Assembly: GCF_900105625.1 (NCBI RefSeq)
Contig: NZ_FNSD01000001.1
Coordinates: 434,001 to 498,000 of the forward strand
Reading direction: 5' to 3'
Source of the DNA: Terriglobus roseus
Lineage (GTDB): Bacteria; Acidobacteriota; Terriglobia; Terriglobales; Acidobacteriaceae
Length of the DNA: 64,000 nucleotides
Each line of letters starts with the position of its first letter. Within the stretch, counting starts at the first letter, position 1. A program made the position numbers and the translations under genes. The notes under the pieces are model-generated. The model did not search any database. It saw only the letters and a list, made by a program, of their open reading frames with translations, and had not been told where the DNA came from. Below, one piece after another: positions 53,891-62,364 of this stretch.

Positions 53891-56800
53891 TCATCCTGCC
53901 CACTCGTCTCCTTCTTCGACTACGTAGTCTGCCTTCCCTTCAAAAAAACCGTAGACAGACGGCACGAGTAGCAGTGTCAACGCCGTCGAGCTGACGAGGC
54001 CGCCGATCACGACAATGGCGAGCGGGCGCTGAATCTCAGAACCGGGTCCCGTTGCGAACAGGAATGGCACCAGGCCAAGGGCGGCAACAGTCGCCGTCAT
54101 CATTACGGGCCGGAAGCGGAGACGCGTGCCCTCACGCACCGCGTCGTCCTGGCTCATACCTTCCTGGCGCAATTTGCGGATATAGGAGACAAGGACGACT
54201 CCGTTCAGAACCGCAATGCCCCACAGAGCGATGAAGCCCACCGAAGCAGGGACTGACAAGTATTCACCAGACAGGAACAGACCCAGCACGCCGCCGATGG
54301 ATGCGAGCGGTAGTACCGTGATGATGAGCGCCGCGAACCGCACAGACTTGAACAGCACAAACAGCAGGAAGAAGATTGCAGCGATGGTGATGGGGACGAT
54401 GATCATCAGGTGATGAAGGGCACGCTCCATGTTGTGGAATTGTCCTCCCCACTCAATGAAGTAGCCCGCCGGCAGTGGCACCTGCTTATCAACTTTCCCC
54501 TGCAGTTCCGATACAAAACTGCCGAGGTCGCGCCCCTGCACATTGACACCCACGACGATGCGTCGCTTGCCCATGCTGCGGTTGATGAGCGCAGGACCTT
54601 CAACAACCTTGACGGTTGCCAGCTCCTTCAGCGGCACACGAGGCCCATCCGGAGAACTGATCTGAAGCTCGCGGATATCGTCCATGCTGTCGCGTTGTGC
54701 ACGCGGTAGCCGAACCACGGCTGCGAAGCGGCGCTCACCTTCGTAGATCTCCGTTGCAGATTTCCCTGCTATGGCGGTTTCGATAATCTCATTCACGTCC
54801 GCCGCGTTGATGCCATAGCGGGCGATGGCCGCACGGTTGATGTCGATGGTCAAATACTGCTGACCGCCGACACGATCGACGCGCGTGTCCTGTGTGCCCT
54901 GAATGCCGCTTGCCACCTTGGCAATCTCATTCGCCTTGGCGACGAGCACATCCAGGTCATCGCCGTACAACATCACGGCAACATCCGCACGGACGCCTGA
55001 CACCATCTCATCGACGCGGTCGCTGATGGGCTGCGACATTACCAGGTTGATGCCGGGGATGGATGCAAGCCGCTCGCGCATCTCGTCGGCAATCTTGTCC
55101 TGCGTACGATCTCGCGGTCGCTCATCATAAGGCGTGAGCGATGCGAGCACGTCGGCCTCGTTGGGACCGGCAGGATCTGCAGGCGACTCGCCACGGCCGA
55201 TGCGCGACACAACATTCTCGACGCCCTTTACCTGCATCATGCTCTTCTGCATCGACATTTCCATCTTGAGCGATTCTTCAAGAGAGATATTCGGCACACG
55301 ATCGGCATTTGGCGAAAGGGTGCCTTCCTGCATTTCCGGGATAAATGCGGTACCCAGGAACGGGAAGAGCGACATAGCCGCGATGAAAATGACGCCAACC
55401 GCGACCACAGCTTTCCGACGATTCTCCAGCGTCCATCCGAGCAGGGCATCATAAGGCCGCCGAAGCAGCCGGACAAGCCGTGTATCGTCCTCCGACCCAC
55501 CTTTCAACAGGTACGAGGACAGTACCGGTGACAGCGTGAGTGACAGCAGCAGTGAGATCGCCAGTGCAATGGCAATCGTGTAGGCAAGCGGCGCAAACAT
55601 CTTGCCTTCCATGCCCTCCAGAGTCATCAGCGGCATGAACACCAGGATGATGATGGTGACGCCAAAGACCGTAGGCGTTGCGACCTCGGTGACTGCCGCA
55701 AGTACGATGTTGAGCTTCTGTCGTGCGCCGATAGCCTCCGCCGCATGTTGCCTTGCATGGCTCAACTTCGCGAAGACATTTTCGACGACGACAACTGACC
55801 CGTCCACCATGAGGCCGATCGCGATCGCAAGACCGCCAAGCGACATCAGGTTCGCCGACAGACCCACCTGGTTCATGATCAGGAAGGTCAGCAGCGGTGT
55901 CACGACGAGCGTGGTGCTCACGATAAGACTCGAACGAATATCGCCGAGGAAGAGGACCAGGACAACGATGACAAAAAGAATGCCCTCGCCCAGCACCTCA
56001 GTCACCGTGTGAATGGCTGCGTCGACAAGCTGCGACCGATCGTAGTACGGCACGATCTGCAGTCCACCCGGGATCATATGGCGGGCGTTGATGTCGGCGA
56101 CGCGCTCCTTCACGCGGCTGACGATCTCCTTGGCATTCCCACCGCTGGTCATCAGCACAACACCGCCGACCGCCTCAGTGTAGCCATTCTTGATCATGGC
56201 GCCGTAGCGAACTTCAGTCCCCAGTCGCACCTCTGCGACGTCACGGATGTAAACCGGTGTGCCCCGGCTTTCTTTCAGAACGATGTTGCGGATGTCTTCA
56301 AGATTCCGCACCAGGCCAACGGAGCGGATGAGGTACTGCTCCGCGTGCTGCGGCAAAATGCCGCCGCCGGCGTTGGCATTGTTATGCGCCAGTGCATTGC
56401 GCACATCGTTGACGGTCAGGTTGTAGTAGTGCAGCTTCTGCGGATCGACCAGTGTCTCGTATTGCTTGACGAAGCCGCCCGTCGAATTGATCTCTGCAAC
56501 ACCCGCAATGGAACGAAGCAGTGGTCGAACAACCCAGTCCTGCAGCGTCCGGCGCTCGACCAGCTCCTCGTTCGTCAGGACATGCTTATCGTCCGCTTCA
56601 CCCGGACGTTCCAGTGTGTATTGAAAGACTTCGCCCAGTGCATTCGTGATGGGACCGAGCACAGGCGCAACGCCCTCCGGCATGCGGTCGCGCACCTCTG
56701 AGAGACGTTCCGAAACCATCTGCCGTTCCAGGTGAAGATCGCTGCCATCCTGGAAGACAAGCGTGATCAAAGATAGGCCCGGCTTGTTGAGGGAGCGCAT

Positions 56801-57043
56801 GTCCGTCATGCCAGGCAAGCCGGTCATCGCAATCTCAATGGGAACAGTAACGAAACGTTCGACCTCTTCGGGCGATTTCCCCGACGCCTCGGTCGCGATC
56901 TGCACCTGGACATTCGCGACATCCGGAAAGGCGTCCACAGAGAGGTGCTTTGCCGCGTTGAGACCGAAACCAACGAGCACAAGAGAGACCACAACCAGGA
57001 TCAGCCGCTGCCGAAGCGCGCCCGCAATGATGGCTTGCAACAT
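53891..57043 (-). CDS. czcA: RND heavy-metal efflux pump, inner-membrane subunit CzcA/CusA-type
   Basis: 1050 residues, the standard RND length, with two 12-helix halves and large periplasmic loops. The heavy-metal subgroup is indicated by VDAFPDVANVQVQIATEA at 36-53 and by LMVDGSVVVVENVFA at 411-425, with D414 in the proton-relay segment. It pumps metal cations out through the CzcB/CzcC-type partners. The exact ion (Co/Zn/Cd, Ni or Cu/Ag) cannot be assigned. It starts 2 nt after the CzcB gene, so it is the last gene of the coupled czcC-czcB-czcA operon. Confidence 0.93.
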   Translation of the reverse strand: MLQAIIAGALRQRLILVVVSLVLVGFGLNAAKHLSVDAFPDVANVQVQIATEASGKSPEEVERFVTVPIEIAMTGLPGMTDMRSLNKPGLSLITLVFQDGSDLHLERQMVSERLSEVRDRMPEGVAPVLGPITNALGEVFQYTLERPGEADDKHVLTNEELVERRTLQDWVVRPLLRSIAGVAEINSTGGFVKQYETLVDPQKLHYYNLTVNDVRNALAHNNANAGGGILPQHAEQYLIRSVGLVRNLEDIRNIVLKESRGTPVYIRDVAEVRLGTEVRYGAMIKNGYTEAVGGVVLMTSGGNAKEIVSRVKERVADINARHMIPGGLQIVPYYDRSQLVDAAIHTVTEVLGEGILFVIVVLVLFLGDIRSSLIVSTTLVVTPLLTFLIMNQVGLSANLMSLGGLAIAIGLMVDGSVVVVENVFAKLSHARQHAAEAIGARQKLNIVLAAVTEVATPTVFGVTIIILVFMPLMTLEGMEGKMFAPLAYTIAIALAISLLLSLTLSPVLSSYLLKGGSEDDTRLVRLLRRPYDALLGWTLENRRKAVVAVGVIFIAAMSLFPFLGTAFIPEMQEGTLSPNADRVPNISLEESLKMEMSMQKSMMQVKGVENVVSRIGRGESPADPAGPNEADVLASLTPYDERPRDRTQDKIADEMRERLASIPGINLVMSQPISDRVDEMVSGVRADVAVMLYGDDLDVLVAKANEIAKVASGIQGTQDTRVDRVGGQQYLTIDINRAAIARYGINAADVNEIIETAIAGKSATEIYEGERRFAAVVRLPRAQRDSMDDIRELQISSPDGPRVPLKELATVKVVEGPALINRSMGKRRIVVGVNVQGRDLGSFVSELQGKVDKQVPLPAGYFIEWGGQFHNMERALHHLMIIVPITIAAIFFLLFVLFKSVRFAALIITVLPLASIGGVLGLFLSGEYLSVPASVGFIALWGIAVLNGVVLVSYIRKLRQEGMSQDDAVREGTRLRFRPVMMTATVAALGLVPFLFATGPGSEIQRPLAIVVIGGLVSSTALTLLLVPSVYGFFEGKADYVVEEGDEWAG

Positions 57044-57045
57044 GC

Positions 57046-58242
57046 TTAGCGGCTCCCCTTGATGGCATCCTGTTTGCGTTGATTATTCAGGTGGAAGGCA
57101 CCGTCAAGAACAATAAGCTCATTGGCGGTGACACCGCTTAATACCACGCGTTCGTCGTTGCTCTCGTCCCCCAACTGCACCTCGCGCAGCAGGAAGCGAT
57201 TCACCGCAGTCTGGACGAAGATGTAGTCCTTGTTTTCTTCCCGGACAATGGCAGTCTGTGGGACGGTCAGCTTCTTTTCTGTGTGACCGCCAAAGGTCAC
57301 GCTGGCCAACTCGTCCGGCTTAAAGAGTCCCTGGTTGTTCCGCAGATCCATGCGCACTTCAACGGTGCGTGTTGCGGGGTCAACAGTGGGTGCCACATAG
57401 GCCAGCGCTCCGTGGATATCCTGTTCCGGCCGTGCCGGAATCCGTACGCTCACTTCAAGTCCCTTGCGTAACATGCCTGCCTCTTCTTCCGGCACATTCG
57501 CTACGACCCATACGCTTGAAAGATCCGCGATCGTGTAAGCAGGATCGGCGGGTTGAACGACCTGCCCCACGGTTACTTTGCGTTCGAGAACGGTGCCCGC
57601 GCGCGGCGTCACAATGGGGTAATCCGCACTGAGCCTGCGCGTGCTCTGCAACACCTTCATCTGCGAGTTCGTCATGCCAAGCCCGCGCAGTTGCGTCTCG
57701 TACGACGACACCTCCGCGCTTGCCTGCACCAGCTCTGCGCGACGGCGCTCCAGTTCAGCCCGGCCAATCACATCAGCTTCCACAAGCTGCTCTGCGCGTT
57801 TCGTTGCGGCCTCTGCGAGCGTCTGGTCAGAGTAGGCCTTGATCAACGACATCTGCGTGTCTGAAAGGTTCGTGCTGTGGAGTGTCGCAAGCACAGTACC
57901 CGCGTGAACATACTCGCCTTCAAAGGCATTCAGTTTGAGAATGCGACCCGCGACCGGAGAGCCGACGCGGGCGATGCGGCTTGCATCTGTCTCAACACGT
58001 CCAGAGACCTGCAGCGTGCCTCGGACATCCGTGAGACGTGGAGGTCCAATCTTCAAGCTGCCGGTAAGGGCTGGCGGAACCTTCACCGCAAACGGATCGG
58101 TCTGGGTCTCAGCGGCCGCAGGCTTGACCTCTTTCTTGCACCCGTCGAGCGACAGCACGGAGGCTGCCGCAATGACGGCAAGGAGGGAGACGCGGAGGGG
58201 CATCCGAGTGCATGCGTAGAGATTCAAGGCTGGTGAGGTCAC
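57046..58242 (-). CDS. czcB: Metal efflux periplasmic adaptor, CzcB-type (HlyD/MFP family)
   Basis: 398 residues, GTG 58242 with GGAGGAAG upstream and overlapping the CzcC stop (GTGA). An N-terminal lipoprotein-type signal is seen (LAVIAAASVLSLDGC). The adaptor parts follow: lipoyl/barrel-sandwich (GRILKLNAFEGEYVHAGTVL), an alpha-helical hairpin (AYSDQTLAEAATKRAEQL, VEADVIGRAELERRRAEL), the second half of the lipoyl domain (PIVTPRAGTVLERKVTVGQV) and beta-barrel domains. It bridges CzcA to the outer-membrane channel. No metal-binding His-rich N-terminus. Confidence 0.93.
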   Translation of the reverse strand: MTSPALNLYACTRMPLRVSLLAVIAAASVLSLDGCKKEVKPAAAETQTDPFAVKVPPALTGSLKIGPPRLTDVRGTLQVSGRVETDASRIARVGSPVAGRILKLNAFEGEYVHAGTVLATLHSTNLSDTQMSLIKAYSDQTLAEAATKRAEQLVEADVIGRAELERRRAELVQASAEVSSYETQLRGLGMTNSQMKVLQSTRRLSADYPIVTPRAGTVLERKVTVGQVVQPADPAYTIADLSSVWVVANVPEEEAGMLRKGLEVSVRIPARPEQDIHGALAYVAPTVDPATRTVEVRMDLRNNQGLFKPDELASVTFGGHTEKKLTVPQTAIVREENKDYIFVQTAVNRFLLREVQLGDESNDERVVLSGVTANELIVLDGAFHLNNQRKQDAIKGSR

Positions 58243-59576
58243 GGTCTTCCTCCGGGCACAATGGCGCCAAGTTCTTCAAGATCAATCAATGCAGACTGGC
58301 GCGCGAACTGTGCGTTCAGCAGATCTCCACGGGCGCTCTGCAGGACACGTTGCGCATCGAGCACCTCCACAATGCCACGCTCGCCGTAGCGATAGGCGGC
58401 CTGTGCCGCGTCCACCGCGCTGGACGCCGCACGGAGTTCGCCAGCCTCAAGCGATGTCGCCTGCTGATCGGCGAGCTGGTACTGCTCATACGCACGTTCG
58501 GTCGCGGAGATCAGTTCCAGTCGCCGCTGATCCGCTTCTGCTTGTGCCTGCGTGATGGCAGCCTTCGATTCCTCGATAGGCCCTCGACGACGGTCCCAAA
58601 GAGGAATGGGCACCGTGACGCCGGTGCGCCAGAAACGAAGATCGGGTTGGTTCTCAAACTCGGCGAAGACGGTGGGCTGCGGAATACGCAGGCTGCGTTC
58701 GCGTGCGAGTTTGGCGTCCGCGGCCTCGACATCTGCCTTCGCCTGCGCGATCGCAGGGTGTGTTCGCAGCACCCCTTCTCGCAGGACAGCCAGCTCGGGT
58801 AGCTTGATGCGCGCGTCGAGGGTGCCCTGCGGATCGAGTGCTTCGTCAGCCGGTGCAGCAATCGCGATCCGAAGCAGTGCGATTGCGTTTGCAAGCTCCA
58901 ATTGCGCGCTGCGGACCGCGAAACCCGCACGGCCCAGTTCCGCCTCGGCACGCGTCAGTTCCAGGCGGCCCTTCTCGCCAACGCGATATTCCACTTCCAC
59001 GCGACGCCGCAGATCTTCCACGAGCTTCAGATTCTCCTGCTCGTGCCTCACTTCTTCCTGCCTGCGCAGAACTTCGTAGAAGGCATGTTTCGCATCGGCC
59101 GCGACAGAGCGTGTCACACCCTGCTGGCCGAAGCCTGCGCTGGTGCGTGCGAGTTCTGCGGCGCGGGTACGGGCCCGACGTTCCGACGGTATCTCGACCG
59201 GCTGATAAGCCGCGTAGTGCTGCAGCAGTCCGGGAACACCAGGGGTCGCGATCGGCCGCGCATACTGCCGCCCTCCATACACTTCGACGGACGGATTGCT
59301 ATAGGCCCGACTGGTCTGTACCGCCGCAGCAGCACGCTGTGAGGCCGCCGCTGCGCCGCGGAGACGAGGGCTATTCTGCTCTGCCATGGCGACTGCTTCC
59401 GCAAGGGTCAACGGATGTGCCGGCGCCGCTGCGGGCACATCAGGCAACGGCGGAGGCAAGGCCTGAGTTGTCACAGGCGAGTTCACGGTCGCAGGACCGG
59501 GCGGACTCAACGTCTGACCTGAACCGGCAGAAGCCAGGAACAGGGCTGCGATGGGAATCACTGCATAGGACTTCAC
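58239..59576 (-). CDS. czcC: Outer-membrane efflux channel, CzcC/TolC-type
   Basis: 445 residues, GTG start with AAGG upstream, signal peptide about 1-20. Two TolC-type repeats: LTLAEAVAMAEQNSPRLRGA in the first and the long helices AAASQRAAAAVQTSRAYSNPSV; the second with LAVLREGVLRTHPAIAQAKA. It forms the outer-membrane duct for the RND pump. First gene of the czcCBA operon; a sigma-54-like promoter lies directly upstream (59589-59604), so close that the transcript would be nearly leaderless. Confidence 0.9.
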   Translation of the reverse strand: MKSYAVIPIAALFLASAGSGQTLSPPGPATVNSPVTTQALPPPLPDVPAAAPAHPLTLAEAVAMAEQNSPRLRGAAAASQRAAAAVQTSRAYSNPSVEVYGGRQYARPIATPGVPGLLQHYAAYQPVEIPSERRARTRAAELARTSAGFGQQGVTRSVAADAKHAFYEVLRRQEEVRHEQENLKLVEDLRRRVEVEYRVGEKGRLELTRAEAELGRAGFAVRSAQLELANAIALLRIAIAAPADEALDPQGTLDARIKLPELAVLREGVLRTHPAIAQAKADVEAADAKLARERSLRIPQPTVFAEFENQPDLRFWRTGVTVPIPLWDRRRGPIEESKAAITQAQAEADQRRLELISATERAYEQYQLADQQATSLEAGELRAASSAVDAAQAAYRYGERGIVEVLDAQRVLQSARGDLLNAQFARQSALIDLEELGAIVPGGRP

Positions 59577-59588
59577 GAGACCTTCAAG

Positions 59589-59604
59589 TGCAATCAGTGG
59601 GCCA
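59589..59604 (-). promoter_or_regulatory. Sigma-54 (-24/-12) promoter candidate toward czcCBA
   Basis: Minus strand reads TGGCCCACTGATTGCA: GG and GC exactly 10 nt apart, as in TGGCAC-N5-TTGCW with one mismatch. The predicted start (about 59578) is only 2 nt before the GTG at 59576. Confidence 0.55.
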
Positions 59605-59643
59605 ACGCGGATTCAAGCAAGAACGGGCGTTTCGCGCAACGAG

Positions 59644-59661
59644 CTGTCCCTTATGGGACAG
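59644..59661. promoter_or_regulatory. Perfect palindrome CTGTCCC-N4-GGGACAG, putative activator site
   Basis: Seven-base arms, spacer TTAT, between the divergent czcC and histidine kinase genes. Its distance of about 74 and 107 bp from the two predicted starts fits an enhancer-binding-protein site. Confidence 0.6.
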
Positions 59662-59733
59662 TGATCCCTACCGTAACGACGCAAAGCGGACACCTCCGAT
59701 GCCTGCACCCCGCATGGCTGCCGTTGCACAGTT

Positions 59734-59749
59734 TGGAGGATCGATTGCA
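59734..59749 (+). promoter_or_regulatory. Sigma-54-like promoter toward the histidine kinase
   Basis: Plus strand reads TGGAGGATCGATTGCA: GG and GC spaced 10 nt, -12 box matches TTGCA, -24 box diverges (TGGAGG). Predicted start about 59760, 75 nt before the kinase ATG. Confidence 0.4.
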
Positions 59750-59834
59750 ACGATCATCATCCATGCAGCGCGCCGCTCAGATCGCGATCTATCCCACTCC
59801 GATGCGCCAGCGCCCAGCGTGGGAGAATACTCCC

Positions 59835-60980
59835 ATGGAGTCCGTACAAAGCCGGATTCGTTCGCCCGAGTGGAAGGCTGCGGTCATCGCGTTCCTGATC
59901 GTTGCGCTCGCCGTCACGACGTGGATCATACCGCCGCATGCAGTCGTGCTCCACAACATCCTTCATCACCTGAACATTCTTCCGTTCATGCTCGCCGGCA
60001 TGATCTTCGGATGGAAGGGCGCGCTGCGCGCCATCGTATTCGCTGTCGCGCTTCAGTCCCCCATCATCTATCGACACTGGTATCGCGCTCCCGTGGACGC
60101 GCAGGATCAGGTCGTCGAACTGAGCACCTTTGGCATTGCCGGCATGATCGCGGGGCTTGTCGCCGATCGTGAGCGGATGCAGAGAGCACGCGTTGAGGCG
60201 ACCAAGCGCGAACTCGAACGCGTCTACTCGGAGTTGCGCGAGAACATCCAGCAGATGAAGAAGACCGAGAGGTTGACCGCTGCCGGTGAACTCGCTGCGA
60301 GCCTGGCGCATGAGATCCGAAACCCACTCGCCAGCATCAGCGGCGCGGCGGGTGTTGTCGCACGCGGGCATGCACCCGCAGCCAGCCAGCAGGAGTGTCT
60401 CGAAATCCTCATGAAGGAATCGCAGCGCCTGAATAAACTGCTGACAAACTTTCTGGACTTCGCGCGTCCGCGTCTGCCCCGCTTTCAACCGACGGACCCA
60501 GCCGCTGTCCTGCAGTCGGTAACGACCCTCGCTCAGCACAGTGGAGTGGAGCGTGGTGTCGATGTTGTGCTTCACACGAAGACCCTGCATGGAGAGGTAG
60601 AGTGCGACGCTGAGCAGGTGAAGCAGGTGCTCCTGAATCTGGTCCTGAATGCAATCCAAGCCACGACCGCGCCAGGAACAGTAAACATTCGGGCCGCCAT
60701 GGATACGCAGAGCTTATCCGTTGAAGTGGAAGACGAGGGTTGCGGTGTTGAGCCGGAGAACATGGACCGCCTCTTCGATCCCTTCTTCACCACGAAAGAA
60801 AATGGTTCCGGACTGGGCCTCGCGGTATCTGCCAACATCGTCGCGCAGCACGGCGGTACCCTATTCTGCCGCATGAATGAAGCCCATCGGCGAGGGATGA
60901 CCTTCCGTGTGGATCTGCCCTTGCATCCACCGTCCGTAAGCGAATTGGCAAAGGCGAAAGATAAGGCGGTTCTGGATTGA
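59835..60980 (+). CDS. Sensor histidine kinase of the efflux locus
   Basis: 381 residues from ATG 59835 (GGGAG upstream; earlier in-frame starts lack a Shine-Dalgarno and a signal). Several membrane helices span about 14-110 (VIAFLIVALAVTTWIIPP and following), then a coiled helix (DRERMQRARVEATKRELERV). HisKA has H159 in LAHEIRNPLASI. HATPase_c: LNLVLNAIQATT, VEVEDEGCGVEP, ENGSGLGLAVS. Membrane-bound kinase, ZraS/HydH-like in design. The stop TGA overlaps the TTG of the activator gene, so they form a two-component pair. Confidence 0.9.
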   Translation: MESVQSRIRSPEWKAAVIAFLIVALAVTTWIIPPHAVVLHNILHHLNILPFMLAGMIFGWKGALRAIVFAVALQSPIIYRHWYRAPVDAQDQVVELSTFGIAGMIAGLVADRERMQRARVEATKRELERVYSELRENIQQMKKTERLTAAGELAASLAHEIRNPLASISGAAGVVARGHAPAASQQECLEILMKESQRLNKLLTNFLDFARPRLPRFQPTDPAAVLQSVTTLAQHSGVERGVDVVLHTKTLHGEVECDAEQVKQVLLNLVLNAIQATTAPGTVNIRAAMDTQSLSVEVEDEGCGVEPENMDRLFDPFFTTKENGSGLGLAVSANIVAQHGGTLFCRMNEAHRRGMTFRVDLPLHPPSVSELAKAKDKAVLD

Positions 60981-62356
60981 AGAAGGCCAGCATCCTTGTC
61001 GTGGACGACGACAGTAGTCTGCGACGCGTCATGAAGATTCAACTGGAAGAGGCAGGCTACAACGTATCGCTTGCCGCTGACGGTGACGAAGCATACGGTA
61101 TGCTGCCGGAACTGCAGCCAGCCCTCGTCATCACGGATCTGCGCATGCCCAGCGGCGGCCTTGACCTGTTGCGGAAGATCGCGGTCTCCGCGATGGACAC
61201 GACAGTCATTGTGATCACCGCATTCGGTACGGTTGAGACCGCTGTTGAGGCAATGAAGATCGGCGCGTACGACTACGTCACCAAGCCGCTGGACTTCGAT
61301 GCCCTGGTGCTCGTCGTGCATCGAGCAATGGAGCGGCAAACACTCCGGGAAGAAGTGCGGGCCCTGCGGTCTGTGCTCGATCAGCGTTTCGGATTTGAGA
61401 ACATCATTGGTCGTGCCAAGAGTTTCCTGCGGGTCCTCGATCAGGCATCGCGCGTCGCGCCGCATGACACGACCGTACTGATTCAGGGCGAGACTGGCAC
61501 GGGAAAAGAGTTGCTCGCTCGAGCGATTCACAACAACAGTGGAAGACGCGCCCGCGCCTTCGTTCCAATCAACTGCGGTGCTATCCCGGAGGACCTCGTC
61601 GAATCCGAATTGTTTGGCTATGTTCGAGGCGCCTTCACCGGCGCACTCACAAACAAGACCGGTCGCATCGAAGCGGCCGAAGGCGGAACGCTGTTTCTGG
61701 ATGAAGTAGGTGAGTTACCGCTGGATGCGCAGGTGAAATTGTTGCGCGTGCTGCAGGAAGGCGAGCTTGCAAAGCTAGGCGCCAGCACGCCCACGCGAGT
61801 TGATGTGCGCGTGATCGGAGCAACCCATCGCAATCTCGCCGCGATGGTAGAAGACGGGACCTTTCGTGAAGACCTGTATTACCGGCTCACGGTCGTATCG
61901 CTGCGTATTCCGCCGTTGCGGGAACGACGCGATGATCTGCCGGAATTGATCGACGTTTTGTTCAAGCGAGCCAAGGAAAGGCATGGCCTGCTTCAGGCGC
62001 GGATGTCTCGACCACTGCTACAAAAGCTCATCAGCTATGCGTGGCCGGGGAACGTACGCCAGTTAGAAAATGTTATTGAGCGTCTCCTGGTGCTGTCGGC
62101 GGACGATCTGCTCACGGAAGACAATCTTCCGGAAGACCTACAGGCGGCGTCAGAATCCAATGCCTCGCCACTGAACTTTCCGCTACCGGAAGAGGGCATC
62201 AGCCTGGAGGCAGTCGAGCGCGAGTTAATCAGCCAGGCGCTTGCCCGCTTCGATGGGAACCAAACGCACGCCGCCCGATATCTGGACATCAGTCGGCGGG
62301 CGCTCATCTACCGGATTGAAAAGCACGGCATCTTTCACGAGGATCAGCCGGAATAG
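60977..62356 (+). CDS. NtrC-type sigma-54-dependent response regulator
   Basis: 459 residues, TTG start coupled to the kinase stop. Receiver 1-120: D10/D11, D54 (LVITDLRMPSGG), K104 region (YVTKPLDF). AAA+ domain about 140-370: Walker A GETGTGKE, the sigma-54-contact loop YVRGAFTGAL, Walker B GGTLFLDEVGE and the R-finger region FREDLYYRL. Fis-type HTH at the C-terminus (GNQTHAARYLDISRRALIYR). The GAFTGA loop means it needs sigma-54, which agrees with the -24/-12 elements and palindrome in the divergent region, so it most likely controls czcCBA and itself. Confidence 0.95.
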   Translation: MKKASILVVDDDSSLRRVMKIQLEEAGYNVSLAADGDEAYGMLPELQPALVITDLRMPSGGLDLLRKIAVSAMDTTVIVITAFGTVETAVEAMKIGAYDYVTKPLDFDALVLVVHRAMERQTLREEVRALRSVLDQRFGFENIIGRAKSFLRVLDQASRVAPHDTTVLIQGETGTGKELLARAIHNNSGRRARAFVPINCGAIPEDLVESELFGYVRGAFTGALTNKTGRIEAAEGGTLFLDEVGELPLDAQVKLLRVLQEGELAKLGASTPTRVDVRVIGATHRNLAAMVEDGTFREDLYYRLTVVSLRIPPLRERRDDLPELIDVLFKRAKERHGLLQARMSRPLLQKLISYAWPGNVRQLENVIERLLVLSADDLLTEDNLPEDLQAASESNASPLNFPLPEEGISLEAVERELISQALARFDGNQTHAARYLDISRRALIYRIEKHGIFHEDQPE

Positions 62357-62364
62357 AACACGGC

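Noticed and set aside
59757-60659. 300-codon minus-strand ORF opposite the histidine kinase
   Set aside because: Antisense shadow; kinase motifs lie on the plus strand.
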